This document shows, in pieces, positions 1-10,631 of a stretch of DNA of 64,000 bases. The stretch lies in contig OZ316894.1 of the NCBI GenBank assembly GCA_973895155.1, forward strand, positions 19,468,001-19,532,000, in the 5' to 3' direction. The DNA is from Marsupella aquatica (taxonomy: Eukaryota > Marchantiophyta). Each line of letters begins with the position of its first letter. The stretch's first letter is position 1. The translations under genes were made by a program, and so were the position numbers. Below the pieces are notes generated by a model, which saw only the letters and a list, made by a program, of their open reading frames with translations, did no database searches and had not been told where the DNA came from.

Positions 1-1960
1 CCAGCAGAACCACACCAAAGCTAAATACATCACTTTTATCAGTCAGTCTATAGGAGGTATAGTACTCAGGATCTATATAGCCCATGGTACCTTGAACTGC
101 AATTGTTGAGACATGAGTGGCTTGCAAAGGAGCCAATTTCGAGATTCCAAAATCTGCCACTTTAGCGTTAAGGTCCTCATCTAATAAGATGTTTGCTGAC
201 TTGACATCTCTATGATATATTGGGAATGCAGTTGCGGTATGAAGATACGTCAACGCATTGGCAGTTTGAACGGCAATGTTAAGGCGTTGTTGCCAGGTCA
301 AACGATTAGCCCCAAATTTGCCATGAAGATGATCTTGGAGAGTGCCATTTGAAACAAACTCGAACACAAGAACAGCAGCCTTGTTTTCCATACAGCAACC
401 AAGCAGCTTCACAAGGTTGCGGTGGTTCACTTGGGACAAGATCCTCACCTCATTCAAGAATTGTTCCTTATCCTTGTCAGAACCCTCTCGCTTGCTTCGC
501 TTGATAGCTACGATGGTTCCATCGTGGAGTTTGCCTGCGTATACTGTCCCAAAGCCTCCTTCTCCTATTTGTGCACTCTCGGCAAAGTTGTCCGTGGCTT
601 TCTTAAGCTCCCGAAGCGGCATTAGTGTTGCCGAATCCCGCTCCAACAGAGTCTTGATCAGATCCGCATCTTGTTGGTGCCTTTTCTGGTACACTCTCCA
701 CCGCCAGGTTGCCGCCAGACAACTTCCCATAGCTACCGTGAGAGCTCCTCCGATTATGAGAAACAACTCCCACCATGGTACACGTGATCGAGCAAAAATC
801 TGGGGAAGGCCCTGAATGGGGCATGCCTCTAGGGGAAGACCACAAAGTCCAGCATTTCCAGCAAAGATGTCCGGATTATAGAAGCTACTGTTTGGTGGGA
901 TTGTTGGAAGAGATCCTGATAATTTGTTATCTGACAAATCGAGCCCCCGTAGATTTGGAAGCATCAATATATCTGGGGGAACAGGCCCACTTATATCATT
1001 GCCAGAAAGCTTCAAGACCTGGAGTGATGGCAAACATGAGCTGTTGAAAGTTGAACCCAAAATCTCCCCTGTCAAGTGACTGTTGCTGAGATCCAGAACT
1101 TGGAGCAGAGTTAGAGTAACAAAGCATGCACTAGGAACAGGAGTTCCGGAAAAATTGTTGCCTCCAACTCGGACGTCCGTGATAGACTTCCAGCTCTGGA
1201 GCGTAGCCGATATGGGGTCAGGAATGGCTTCCGACGTAGTCCATCTTAGATTGTTGTTCTGAAGGTTTATGTATTGAAGACCGTAGTATCCAGGATCACT
1301 ATTCGCAAGCTTTGTGAGGTCCCCTGTGAAGAGATTATTTTCAAGTCGACAGTCCGTTGTGAACCCAAAACCGAGACCTCCAAAAAGGACGTCGACTATG
1401 TCTCCTGAAAGGCGATTATTTTGAAGCCACAGATAGTTGATGGAAGAACCTGAGCTACTAAAGATATTTGATGTGATAGGTCCACTCAATTTATTGTAAC
1501 TGAGATCAAGAACAATAAAACAAAGAAAGGTTGCACCATCAAGAGGGATGCTACCAGTAAGGAGATTGTGCGATAGATTAAGTGTAGGACAAGTCTCAGA
1601 ATTAAGTCCAAGCGAATTCACTAGGAGATCGGACGGGATTTCTCCCACGAAACGGTTCTGCGATAAATCTAAGGCAACATATTGTAGCTTCGAAAATCCC
1701 TTGGGAATAGTCCCTGCCAATTGATTGGAGGAGAGGTTTAGGAGCTGCAAGTTCAGCAAATGCATCATACCAGACGGAATCCCTCCCGTTAGCTGATTGT
1801 AAGCGGCGGACAAGCTCAATAGACTGCTATTTGTGCCGACGAACCAAGGCTCCTCGAAGCCTGTAAAGTTGTTGTTGTCGAGCTTCAACTGGACAAGGTT
1901 TGTTCCCTTTGGAAGAGCAGGGAACAAACTCTTGTCCAGTTTGTTCTCTTTTAGTTGATA
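1..1960 (-). CDS. LRR receptor-like kinase, 5'-truncated, runs off left edge
   Basis: Membrane receptor kinase read from the reverse strand. From about 1942 down to 850 the frame encodes plant extracellular leucine-rich repeats (for example LDLSNNxLTG-like and LPNLRGLDLSDNKLSGSLP segments) and ends in the usual post-LRR GNAGLCGLPL cap. A single transmembrane helix follows near 780-710 (WWELFLIIGGALTVAMG). The kinase domain starts near 600 with GEGGFGTVYAGKL, then VAIKR, HRDVKSANILL near 200 and VADFG near 160, so it is an RD-type kinase with catalytic residues present. The window edge cuts it after the VQGTMGYIDPEYY activation segment. The kinase resembles wall-associated-kinase types more than typical LRR-RLKs. 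No initiator Met or signal peptide exists: upstream the frame meets a stop near 2040 and a fold-back sequence at 1887-1942. I infer that the 5' part was lost when the neighbouring element arrived; an exon beyond that element is possible but none was recognised. Confidence 0.8.
1887..1942. repeat. Fold-back inverted repeat at the truncated receptor 5' end
   Basis: The arm at 1887-1907 (aactggacaaggtttgttcc...) and the arm at 1920-1942 are reverse complements over about 21 bases with one single-base indel. A 12-base loop separates them. The inverted arm lies exactly where recognisable LRR coding sequence ends, so the last LRR residues upstream may be copied from the inverted arm rather than be original. 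Confidence 0.75.
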
Positions 1961-2037
1961 TTTTGTTTTTTGAAATTCCCAAACAAGACCACTCACACTA
2001 GGGACATTCTCAAAATGCCAAACTTCTTTCAATATGA

Positions 2038-2060
2038 TTCATGAATTCATGAATTCATCA
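2038..2060. repeat. Palindrome copy 1 (TTCATGAATTCATGAATTCATCA)-type, element left end
   Basis: Overlapping copies of the ATGAATTCAT palindrome lie about 100 bases inside the left junction, downstream of the transposase stop codon. It belongs to the set at 5246, 6213, 6273, 7468 and 10011. Confidence 0.6.
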
Positions 2061-2148
2061 TTCACAACATTTATGGTTTGCCATGAACTCAAATAATAAT
2101 AAATTGCAAATACTAATGTTTGACAAAATTGCCAAAGATTGGTAAATC

Positions 2149-5100
2149 TCAATTCCTACCATTCATTTCTAGAGTAACTTCCATTGAAGTTTCTTCTTGA
2201 TAATTTCTTACTATGCTACCTTCACCTTCTTGGTCTTTCTCCTCCTTGAGAAATTCTGAGAGTCGGATTTTAATACGATCTATTGTTTTCTTGTAAAGAG
2301 TATCAGACCTTGTTAGCATAAAATTATATGCAAACACCGTAGTTGAAGACAGATCAAGGTCTTGATGAAACCAAACTGGTTTCAAGGTTCCCTTGCCTCG
2401 TCCACTTTTTTTCTTCTCGTAACTCAATACTTCTGGCAGATATTTTCCTTTCCAAGGGTCAGATCCTTTCTTTGCTGCATGCCACAAAACTGAGATAATC
2501 TTTGGGATGTGAGCCTCATCGCGAAGAACAATTTTTTCCACTTTAGCCACCCAAAATGATTGAGACTTCTCTCCGGCCACAGAAATAAATGTGTTGATTT
2601 CCAAATCCGAAAAATCACCTTCCATATTCTCCTTCTCTGCATCTATCTTTTCTTGATTTCGATATGGACCAACATAAATATCTCTAGTTGGACCGTACAC
2701 TCTCTCTTCAATTTCTTCCTCATTCAATATAGTTGTAAGAGGTTCAGCTCCAAGATCAGCTTCAACATTTGTATCCCCTTTCGCCTTGGGCCATTCAAAT
2801 GGAGAGATCAAAGGTCTTTCTTCAAGCAAGAGAGATTGATTGAATTCTCTTTGTTCCTCAAAAAAAGAAGTCCACCAAACAACTTCTTCTTCAGAGAATA
2901 ATATCTGAGCTGCAAATATACCTTTCTGAATTTCATTCAAACAATCATCCATTTCGGACAGGGTCATTTTTCCCGAAGATGATATGTGAGCTTGATTTCC
3001 AGCCCTTCCTTCATCTCGTTTCTTGTCTCCTTTCTTCACAAGTGGCATCCCATCCGAGCAACCAATCACCTTTAGTGGCAAGTCTTCTTTCAACAATTTA
3101 ACACCTCCTTCTGGTTTCCAAATAGTGTCGGTGGAAATTTTCTTCCCCCATTGTGTTGGAACTTGATCATCTTCACAAGCAAAAGAAATTTTGTACTGGT
3201 GATGGAATGTAACATTTCGTATCCTTTCTCTGATCATAGCAGGCTCTGAGAAAGCAAATTTTCGGAAATCGTATGTCTCATTTAAAAGGGTAATTTCAGG
3301 GTGAGGTTGGTAAGACTCTCGAATAATCTTACATAAACTATCATAGGTAAAGGCCTTAAATCTTCCAAGCCTTTTTGAAAACCTACTGAACATCTGATCT
3401 ATTTGATCATGGGTATGTCCAACTAAGAGGAATCCAAGTTTGATTTTTCGAAATACCTTTTTTTGTACCAGCATGTGAAGATATGTGAAAAGTAAATTGT
3501 TTTTGTTTTCCCTACTTGTATTGTCAAGCTGAAGGTAAAAAACAGGTGGAAGGCCCCCATACTTCTCTTGATATTCTAGGAATACTCTTTGTAAAATAGT
3601 AATGGTAAGATTTCCATCATTATGGAGAATTGGATAATTAAGGAAAACCCTAGAAAATAGTGCTCCGTGGAAAAGAAGACAACCAACCACATGCATTTGG
3701 ATTAAGCAGGACTCATCGACGGATTTTGGAGGACGTGGCCAATGGGGTAATCTAGTCATTTTTTGATCCATTCCATCAATCACAACTCCCAAATATTTTT
3801 CTGGGTTTGTGAAACACTTCTTTCGATGCTTTGCCAGTTTTTCCCGCTCTTTTGATTGTTGCTCTCGATGTTTTTGTAACATTATTTCTCCTCTCCCTGC
3901 AATCAATCCAAAAATGGTCGAGCAAAGTTGTTAACTTGAAATTCATTCCTAATGTTTAGCCATTCCTCAATTGATTTCCTGACAATTATCTAATACAAAG
4001 ACATGTTCAAAACAACAAAATAAAAATGACTTACGTTTTTCAGTTTCGGAGACTCCTTTGTCTTGAATGGTTTTGAATTCTTCACAGTCCGCACAAGCAC
4101 TAAAACGATTCACAGGAGGAATCTTCACGTGCCCAAAGTCTTGTGACCATACTTTCAAAAATTGCCGATATGATATTTTGGATGACTCGTCAGTGATCAC
4201 ATAGCTTGAATCATATATTTTCCGAACTTCTAGCTTGGAATAATTATCAGGCAAATGTGAAACATCTTTATTTGGTAGAGTCTCCACACGAGTCTCAAAA
4301 AACGACTTCAACCAAGAACTCAACACTAATGTTCTCACAGATTGAGGTCGACCAACCGGTCTAGGATAAGCAAGATCTTGATTGCCTAGCTTCTTGATCC
4401 TATTCAATCTTTCATTTCCTACACAAAAGACCATCTTGAAAGATTTTCGACACACGTCTCTTTGTCCAATCATGTATGTGACATTGGACCTCCCCTCTTC
4501 ATTTCCGTCTTGCTTGACGAGCCACTGCAAAGATAAAGATCGATCCTGAGATTTTTGCCTCAAAAACTTTGAGCGTGCTTCACGAATTTGTTTTGGTGAA
4601 AGACTCAGGAGACAATGACGTTGACAACAATACTTACGATTTGTCTTCTTGATATCCTCGTCTGTCATCTTTGTTTCACACAAGCGGAGATTTGACGGTC
4701 GTTTATTAGCCATCATAGGTCTCTCTGCATGCTCTCCTTCACTCTCAGACGAAGATTCTTCGATTGAAGATGATATCTCCACAAGTTTATCGAGTTGGTA
4801 TGCAGACAAGCCCCTCCTCACCCGCCCGCGAGGACTCAATGGCTCCTCCTTCACTCTCAAAAGGAGTGAGTTTGATCGATTTCCATCTGAATCCCCAAAG
4901 AAACCACCTTGGGTTGACTCTCTTGCCCTCTTGTTTGGAATCTCTTCAAAGATCTTCTTCTTGCCCTTGTTGTATCCTAACTTAGATCCACTTCCAACCT
5001 CAGCCAAACGATCAAAGTTCCCTGGAGATCTTCTCAAATTGATCCTCTCCTTGTTCGAATTCATCTCATTTCCAAGAGGCCTCCTTGTTTCCGCTCTCAC

Positions 5101-5643
5101 TCCTTCTTGAAATCTGAAGGATGTAGGACGAGAATACTCAATCTCTTTCATTGGTGCATGTTGCACACCACGACTTTCCCGTAGTGCACAAAAATCCACT
5201 TTCGGGGTTTGACTGGGCCTGTTTGGCACATCTCCAGATCTGGCCTTCATGAATTCATGAGTCCTCTTTTTCACATCTCCACTATGTTGAGGGCCTACAG
5301 AATGCACCCCCAAATTAACCCCCTTTTGAGAAGGATTCGATAATACTTGACGGCCAGGGGGACTTGTACTCTCAGATGAGTCTGAAGACTCAGAAGGATC
5401 ACTCACACAAGGACCAAATAATTTTTGCTTCATATTTGGTACACTAAGAGCCTTGACTTTCAGCTTACTCATTGGAGTTGGGGGAGGCATCTCCAAAATA
5501 GTGGTTTTGCTAGGAGCATCTGGAGAAGTAACAGGACAGGGACAGTTCGGGAAGGAAACATCATCCGAAATACCATCAGAATAATCGTCCGACTCATAAC
5601 AGGCTGCCATTTCAAAATATGCACAAAACTCACAAGGGAACAC
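2149..5643 (-). CDS. Transposase-like protein with RNase-H-like DUF7869-type region, two exons
   Basis: The exons are 5643-4035 and 3896-2149. The 138-base intron has GTAAGT at 4034-4029 and a TTGATTGCAG acceptor ending at 3897. Splicing joins the frames exactly and gives 1118 residues. The N-terminal third is acidic, Ser-rich and low complexity. Next comes a Cys/His segment (KYCCQRHCLLSLSPKQIREA), a region with GQRDVCRKSFKMVF, and a second Cys pair (SACADCEEF). Exon 2 carries VVIDGMDQK (near 3775), LQLDNTSRENKNN (near 3525) and VGHTHDQIDQMFSRFSKRL (near 3405). From memory this order matches the DUF7869 proteins found in many copies in mosses, algae and some animals. The spaced acidic residues suggest a DDE/RNase-H-fold recombinase, but catalysis is inferred. 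It is transcribed away from the methyltransferase gene. The second Met at 5610 is an alternative start. The C-terminal ~250 residues are charged and unrecognised. Confidence 0.7.
5246..5260. repeat. Palindrome copy 2, inside transposase exon 1
   Basis: TTCATGAATTCATGA, 15 of the 16 palindromic positions, lies within coding sequence of the transposase-like gene. Confidence 0.5.
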
Positions 5644-6212
5644 CTAAAACACCAAATGAACTCAAACTGAAAAATTGAAATGAGATAGAGTCATGAATAA
5701 GAAGCCCCTTTTATAGGTTTTTGAAAATAACTCAAAATATTAATTAGCAATAAAATTAAGAAATGTGCCACACTGTTTATTAGGAAGTAGTGACAAGGAA
5801 AGAAATCTTTCATGAGAAAATAATTTATTGTTTCTCCAAATCTCACAGGTTAACTTATGTTTTCAGGTTTCTAATACTCATAGAGTTCTTGGAGACTTGG
5901 ATAACTCATTGCTGAAGTCTTCTCCTGAAATATTGTCAACAAAGGTGTCATAATTTTATTTTTTACTAAAAGCATATGTTTTCATGCCAACATCTTAAGA
6001 TAGTGTATCAGTAATGCATTGGTCATTTTTACCCCACTTTTTTGTTCATGTTTTTGCATACTATTCAATTGCAAGCAAAAATGTCTTAGATGACCCCTGT
6101 TTTAGGCATTTTCTTGGTTTTTACTTGTATTTCTTTTCCCCGTTGTATTGGTTATTTTGGGCACAAATTTTGACTTTTTACTAGATTCTTTCAAAATGAT
6201 ACTTGATTCCCT

Positions 6213-6228
6213 TTCATGAATTCATGAA
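6213..6228. promoter_or_regulatory. Palindrome copy 3, in divergent intergenic region
   Basis: Perfect 16-base TTCATGAATTCATGAA. Flanking bases extend the near-symmetry to about 23 bases (ccctt...aaggg). It sits about 570 bases upstream of the transposase start. A role as a binding site is inferred. Confidence 0.5.
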
Positions 6229-6270
6229 GGGTTACGACCTTCCTGGATTCGTGAAGTGGAGGTGGCAAAA

Positions 6271-6290
6271 GGTTCATGAATTCATGAACC
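6271..6290. promoter_or_regulatory. Palindrome copy 4, perfect 20-base palindrome
   Basis: GGTTCATGAATTCATGAACC is a perfect 20-base palindrome 58 bases from copy 3. A half-site-like ggattcgtgaag lies between them at 6245-6256. Paired palindromes between divergent genes suggest an operator or an end-binding site (inference). Confidence 0.55.
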
Positions 6291-6699
6291 CAAAAATTGG
6301 AAATTGCTAAGTTTGGGACAAATTGGACTGTCAGCTGCTGGGAGTATGGGCGTGCATCTGCAAAGCGTGACGGGAAAGGAAGCTCGGCAAAGAGCTATGG
6401 TGGCCTGATGTTTGGTGCTGTGGAAAGTGCTTCCCTCAGTGATTGGTACGTTCTGAATAGGAATTGAATTGAGTCTTTGATTGAATCCCTAAACTGGAAC
6501 CGAAAATCAGGGCCGGACCAACATCTGGTGCAACTATCTAATCTCGGAGTGGAATGGAAGCTCGAATGGAAGCTTGCAGTGGACTGGAATAGCGTGACTG
6601 TTCAGGCGCACATCAATCGTGGAAGGGAGGGGAAGAGTTGGCTTGCGAGTTGGGGAGAGTTTTGAGTGAGCGCAGCAGGCGAGGCAGCCGACAATTGTT

Positions 6700-7142
6700 T
6701 TCGGGGAAGAGAAATTGTCAAGCTGGGGAGGGAGGCGAAATTGTCGAAGGCCAAGGAGTGAGGCAAAATTGTCGAAGGCCAGGGGAGTGAGGGATTGTCG
6801 AAGGCCTGGGAGAAGCAATTGTTTTCGGGGAAGAGAAATTTTCGAAGGCTAGGGAGGGAGGAAAAATTGTCGAAGGCTGGGGAGGGAGGCAAAATTGTCG
6901 AAGGCCAAGGAGTGAGCAGAAATTGTCGAAGGCCGGGGGAGTGAGCGGAAATTGTCGAAGGCGCCCGGGGGAGAAATTGTCGAAGCGTCAAGGGAGAAGC
7001 GATTATCAAAGGCCGGGGGAGAGAAAGAGTAAAATGCTAGGGCGAGAGAAATAGTCGAAGGCCAGGGGAGAGAAATAGTCGAAGGCGCAGCGAGGAGAAA
7101 TAGTAGAAGGCACAGGGAGGAGAAATTGGTGAAGGTCGGGGG
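6700..7142 (+). repeat. GA-rich degenerate minisatellite, unit about 30 bases
   Basis: About 14-16 imperfect direct copies follow the pattern gAAATTGTCGAAGGCC then GGGGAG plus a short purine spacer. Unit length varies from about 25 to 37 bases. Copies to the right degrade to GAAATAGTCGAAGGC. All are in one orientation, between the two divergent genes, and the region is strongly purine-rich on the plus strand. The long minus-strand reading frames here are low-complexity artefacts of the repeat. Confidence 0.8.
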
Positions 7143-7454
7143 AGGGAACAAGAGTCACCGGCCGAGGGAGCGACCAACGGAGGTGGAAGGGAAGAGCCGT
7201 CGGTAGAAGGGAGGCGTGCAGAGAAAGGAGAATTAGAAGGGGGAGAGACGATCGGGAGGCCTTTGGAGTCGGGACCAAGAGAGGGACAAACTACATTAAG
7301 TTGGGAGGGATCGATCGGCTCGGGCATCGGCTAGGGAGGTGGAGGAGATAAGCTAAGCCAAATCAGGGAGAAAAATACCTAAGACACACTTCTGAGCGGG
7401 AATAACCATCTAGGCTCGGGCGCTGCAAATTCAACTTCTGACTCCACTGTTAAG

Positions 7455-7550
7455 GTAAGAACCTTGCTTCATGAAATCATGAACATAAATTCTACAACTG
7501 AACTTGCCAAACGAACAGGGCTAACTTTGAAATGTTGGACTTGATTTCAG
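7455..7550 (+). other. 5'-leader intron of the methyltransferase gene
   Basis: AAG|GTAAGA donor at 7455 and TTGATTTCAG acceptor ending at 7550, nine bases before the ATG at 7560. The 96-base intron contains a one-mismatch palindrome copy at 7468-7483 (TTCATGAAATCATGAA). It supports 7560 as the true start codon. Confidence 0.55.
7468..7483. repeat. Palindrome copy 5, in leader intron
   Basis: TTCATGAAATCATGAA differs by one base from the perfect palindrome. It lies inside the 5'-leader intron of the methyltransferase gene. Confidence 0.45.
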
Positions 7551-7559
7551 GAAGTCAAG

Positions 7560-10500
7560 ATGGTTGAACCAAAATCACAGGAGAAGGTGTTAGACTCAAT
7601 TTTTGTTGAGCATCCTTTGACAGATTTTGGAAACTCTTCTTGGACAATATCATTGGGGACAGAATCGTGGAAGAAACCTTTTTTGATGTTGTGCATCTAC
7701 GAGACCTTGCCTTCTGGAGGTCTTGGTTGGGTGAATTATGGCCGGATTGATGTCTTTTGATGAGGGGGCGATGTACTCAATATGATTATCACAACAAAGG
7801 AGACGTCTACACTGATTGCAGTTGACATTGAGAGATTTTCTGGAAGAGCTGCGCATTGTTACTTGGCTGATGACATTGAGATGATTATTGAGAAGGTGAA
7901 GAATCTGTCGGCAGAAGAAAGCTATGATGAGATTGCACAGCTCATTGCTGGTTATGTGTTTGAACATCACGCCAGCACACTGAAGAGTGCAATTCGAAAG
8001 TCTAGGGAGATTCTTCGAAAAGCAACAGAGAAGAGTGCCAGTGCCCGTCCACCAAAGTCTGGTCCTTCTTCTGCTCCTTCTGGATCTCGTCTGAGCTCTG
8101 TCCCGGCAAGAAAGATGGTTGTTACATCTCCAATATCTGGTGGTGGTTCACAAAATGTAAGATCGCAAGAGGGGACAACCGTGACTGGAGGATCAGCACA
8201 GGGCACTGCCGGTACTCGGACTTCATCAAAGAAACGTGGACCAGAGGGTTCTCAAGGTGCAGGACCAACTCCACCAAAATCCAAGAAGCAGACATTGGAA
8301 AAAGTCCCCACTCATTTGGAGCAGAAGGCTCAATCTATGTCCATGGATGCTCGGGTGATCTACCAGGAAGGGATTTTGATGAGGTGTGGAGTTCAAGAGG
8401 AGACAGTCACTATTGACATTGGACAACTTCACCCACCTGTCCGTGAGAAATCTTTGGAGTTGCCAGTGTACCAAGTAAGGCATATCCAGCCCTACTTTCT
8501 TACACAATTGACCACAAGGATGAAAGCAACTGGAGCTAGTCCACTAGCAGCACCTTTTGTTCTCTTGGTTGATCCCAAGGAGTGCCCAACTCGAGGTGAT
8601 TTTGATTTCTCAAAAAAGAATGAGTACCACTATTACGTGATTGGGGGAAATCATTTTGCTTGTGCAAAGGCAGACCTGGCATTACAATTTCCCAACAACA
8701 AGTCCTACAGGAGAGTGCAATCTTGGATCTTTGCAGGCTTATCTATCCAGGAAGCAAGGAACTTAGCTTGGAGTCATAATATAGACTCTGAATTTCGTCA
8801 ACAGATGAGCACCATCCAAAGAGTGAATTACATTCACATGCGATTTGTGGAGAATGGATCTTCATCAAATGTTGATTTCAAGAAGGAGTGTGCCACTGAA
8901 ATCAATCTAAAGGACTGGGGTGTACGTAAAGATTCTGAGGTTCTGAATGCCAATGATAATTTATTTCAGTTGGCATTTCGTAAGGATCTTGTTTGGTCTT
9001 TCATACGACAGATCTTTGACAGATGGGAGAATTGTGAAATAAAAGGACAGAAAGGAGATAAGACCAAGAAAAAGATATCCAAGTCTAGAGATGCTAGAAT
9101 GTTGTGTGAGGATATGAAGTTGACTGAGTGGAGACACATGCAGGCATTGAAAGATCCAGACATGATCTGTCCAGTGTTACAAAGGGTTTTGGCAAAGGAA
9201 CTATCTCTTCAAGAGATGGGACAGGAATTTCAACGACACAAATTCCAAATGCAAGTGCAAAAAGCATTTCTTACCTGCCTTCATGAAGAGAGTTGGAAGA
9301 ATTGCAAAACCAAGTACCCAGAACACTGCACTGATAATGTGCTGAAGAACTTTGTTCCTGTCTCCCAGACTTGGGTAAGTTTATTTGAGATAATTGATTG
9401 TGCATGTTTATTTGAGATAATTTATTGTGCATTTGTTTTACAATTTTATTCTTGAGTATGTAGGAATCTAATACCCAAATTGCTTCTCTCAGAAAGACAG
9501 CAGCTCCCGGAAAAAGAAAGGAGAGAGTGAAGAAAGCAAAGAGTTGAAGTCCTTCCCAGATAAGTTCAATGCGCATATTGCACAAGCACAGAACTGGTGG
9601 GCAATGAAGACATCTTGCCGAGAGACCCAGGGAAGTGAACTCCACCCTAATGCTTTTGAGCATCCACAGTTTGGGGATGTATACTATGATATCTTTATAC
9701 ATGATGCTCAACGGTTGCACGAGGTAGTCCCATCACGAGCTTACACATTGGCTTTGGCAGATATTCCTTATGGGTTTGGAATGACTGCTTGTCTTCACGA
9801 AGACAATGTTGGATGGGGTGTGGAAGAGGTGACCAAGATGGTTCAGTGTTTCAAGGTTGTCACCAAGGCCAATCTTTGGCGAATTATCATTCATCATAGT
9901 ATTGACCAGTACGATGCTATCAAGACTGTCTTGAAAGCTGAGTGTAATGGTGGTTTCCAGAATTGCATTTGGTAAGAAATATTTCAAAACATGAATATTT
10001 TTTTTTGGTATTCATGATTTCATGATGTTGGATTTTGAAATAAATTCATAATGAAAGTTTTGGTTTTTGTAGGGTGAAAGACAATGTTAAGAATGCAGGA
10101 GGTGCAAGGCTTAACAACAACTTTGAGTGTTTTACCATCGGCTTTCACAATCAGGATGGGAAACGATCTTTGGAGCATTTCAATTTTGAGACTAATGAGT
10201 CTCGAAATAATGTGGTTGTGTGTCCAGCTGTGACCAATAAGTTGAAACACAATGGGGACAATAAGATGGTGAACTTTTACCAGAAGCCAAGAGTATTATT
10301 GGATTGGGAAGTTACCCATTTTAGCCAGGTTGGAGACTGGGTGCTAGATATTTGTTCAGGGTCAGGCACAGGATTGTCTTCCTCTTTGGCACAAGGAAGA
10401 CATTGTGTTGCTGTAGAGATTGATGAGCGCCAGAGCAGTGTCTTGAAAGGGAGGATTCTAAACCTGGTGGACAACATTGAGGAAGATGACGGCAAGGGCA

Positions 10501-10631
10501 TGGTGGATTCAGATGTTGATGTTGAAGAGACCATTCTACCAATACCAGAGATAGGAGTTGAAGAGGAGGAAATCATTGGACTTGACTCTTCAGGAGTTGT
10601 AGCAAGTGTTGAGGAAACAAGAGATGCTTAG
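7560..10631 (+). CDS. ParB-like domain plus beta-class DNA N4-C/N6-A methyltransferase, spliced
   Basis: Predicted exons are 7560-7730, 7800-9374, 9493-9971 and 10073-10631. Introns have GTAAGT/CTCTCAG (9375-9492) and GTAAGA/TTTTTGTAG (9972-10072) borders. The first intron, 7731-7799, is 69 bases, in frame, and removes two tandem TGA codons. The total is 927 residues with all phases consistent; if that intron is wrong, the protein starts at 7782 (876 residues). A Ser/Thr/Lys-rich linker precedes a ParB-like segment (VYQVRHIQPYFLTQLTTRM, then YYVIGGNHFACAKADL near 8641, matching the ParB GxHR box loosely). The C-terminal part has the methylase motif IV equivalent ADIPYGF (9760-9771), then QKPRVLLDW and motif I LDICSGSGTG (10341-10370) with VAVEID. 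Motif IV before motif I defines the beta class. Such fusions are known from phages and bacterial mobile elements. DIPY replaces the usual DPPY/SPPY, so the target base and activity are uncertain. Confidence 0.72.
10011..10026. repeat. Palindrome copy 6, in last intron
   Basis: TTCATGATTTCATGAT is a two-mismatch variant. It lies inside the 9972-10072 intron of the methyltransferase gene. Confidence 0.4.

Larger units (their letters stand above)
5650..6699. other. Divergent intergenic region, left part
   Basis: AT-rich stretch upstream of the transposase-like gene, with palindrome copies 3 and 4. The sequence becomes less AT-rich after about 6300. No credible coding region was seen. It probably holds the promoters of both divergent genes, but I could not fix transcription starts. 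Confidence 0.5.

Noticed and set aside
6534-7327. Several minus-strand Pro/Ser/Phe-rich frames
   Set aside because: Produced by the GA-rich minisatellite read on the pyrimidine strand.
7560-10631. Bacterial contamination as source of the methyltransferase
   Set aside because: The gene has several introns with plant-type borders and sits between plant sequences on one contig.
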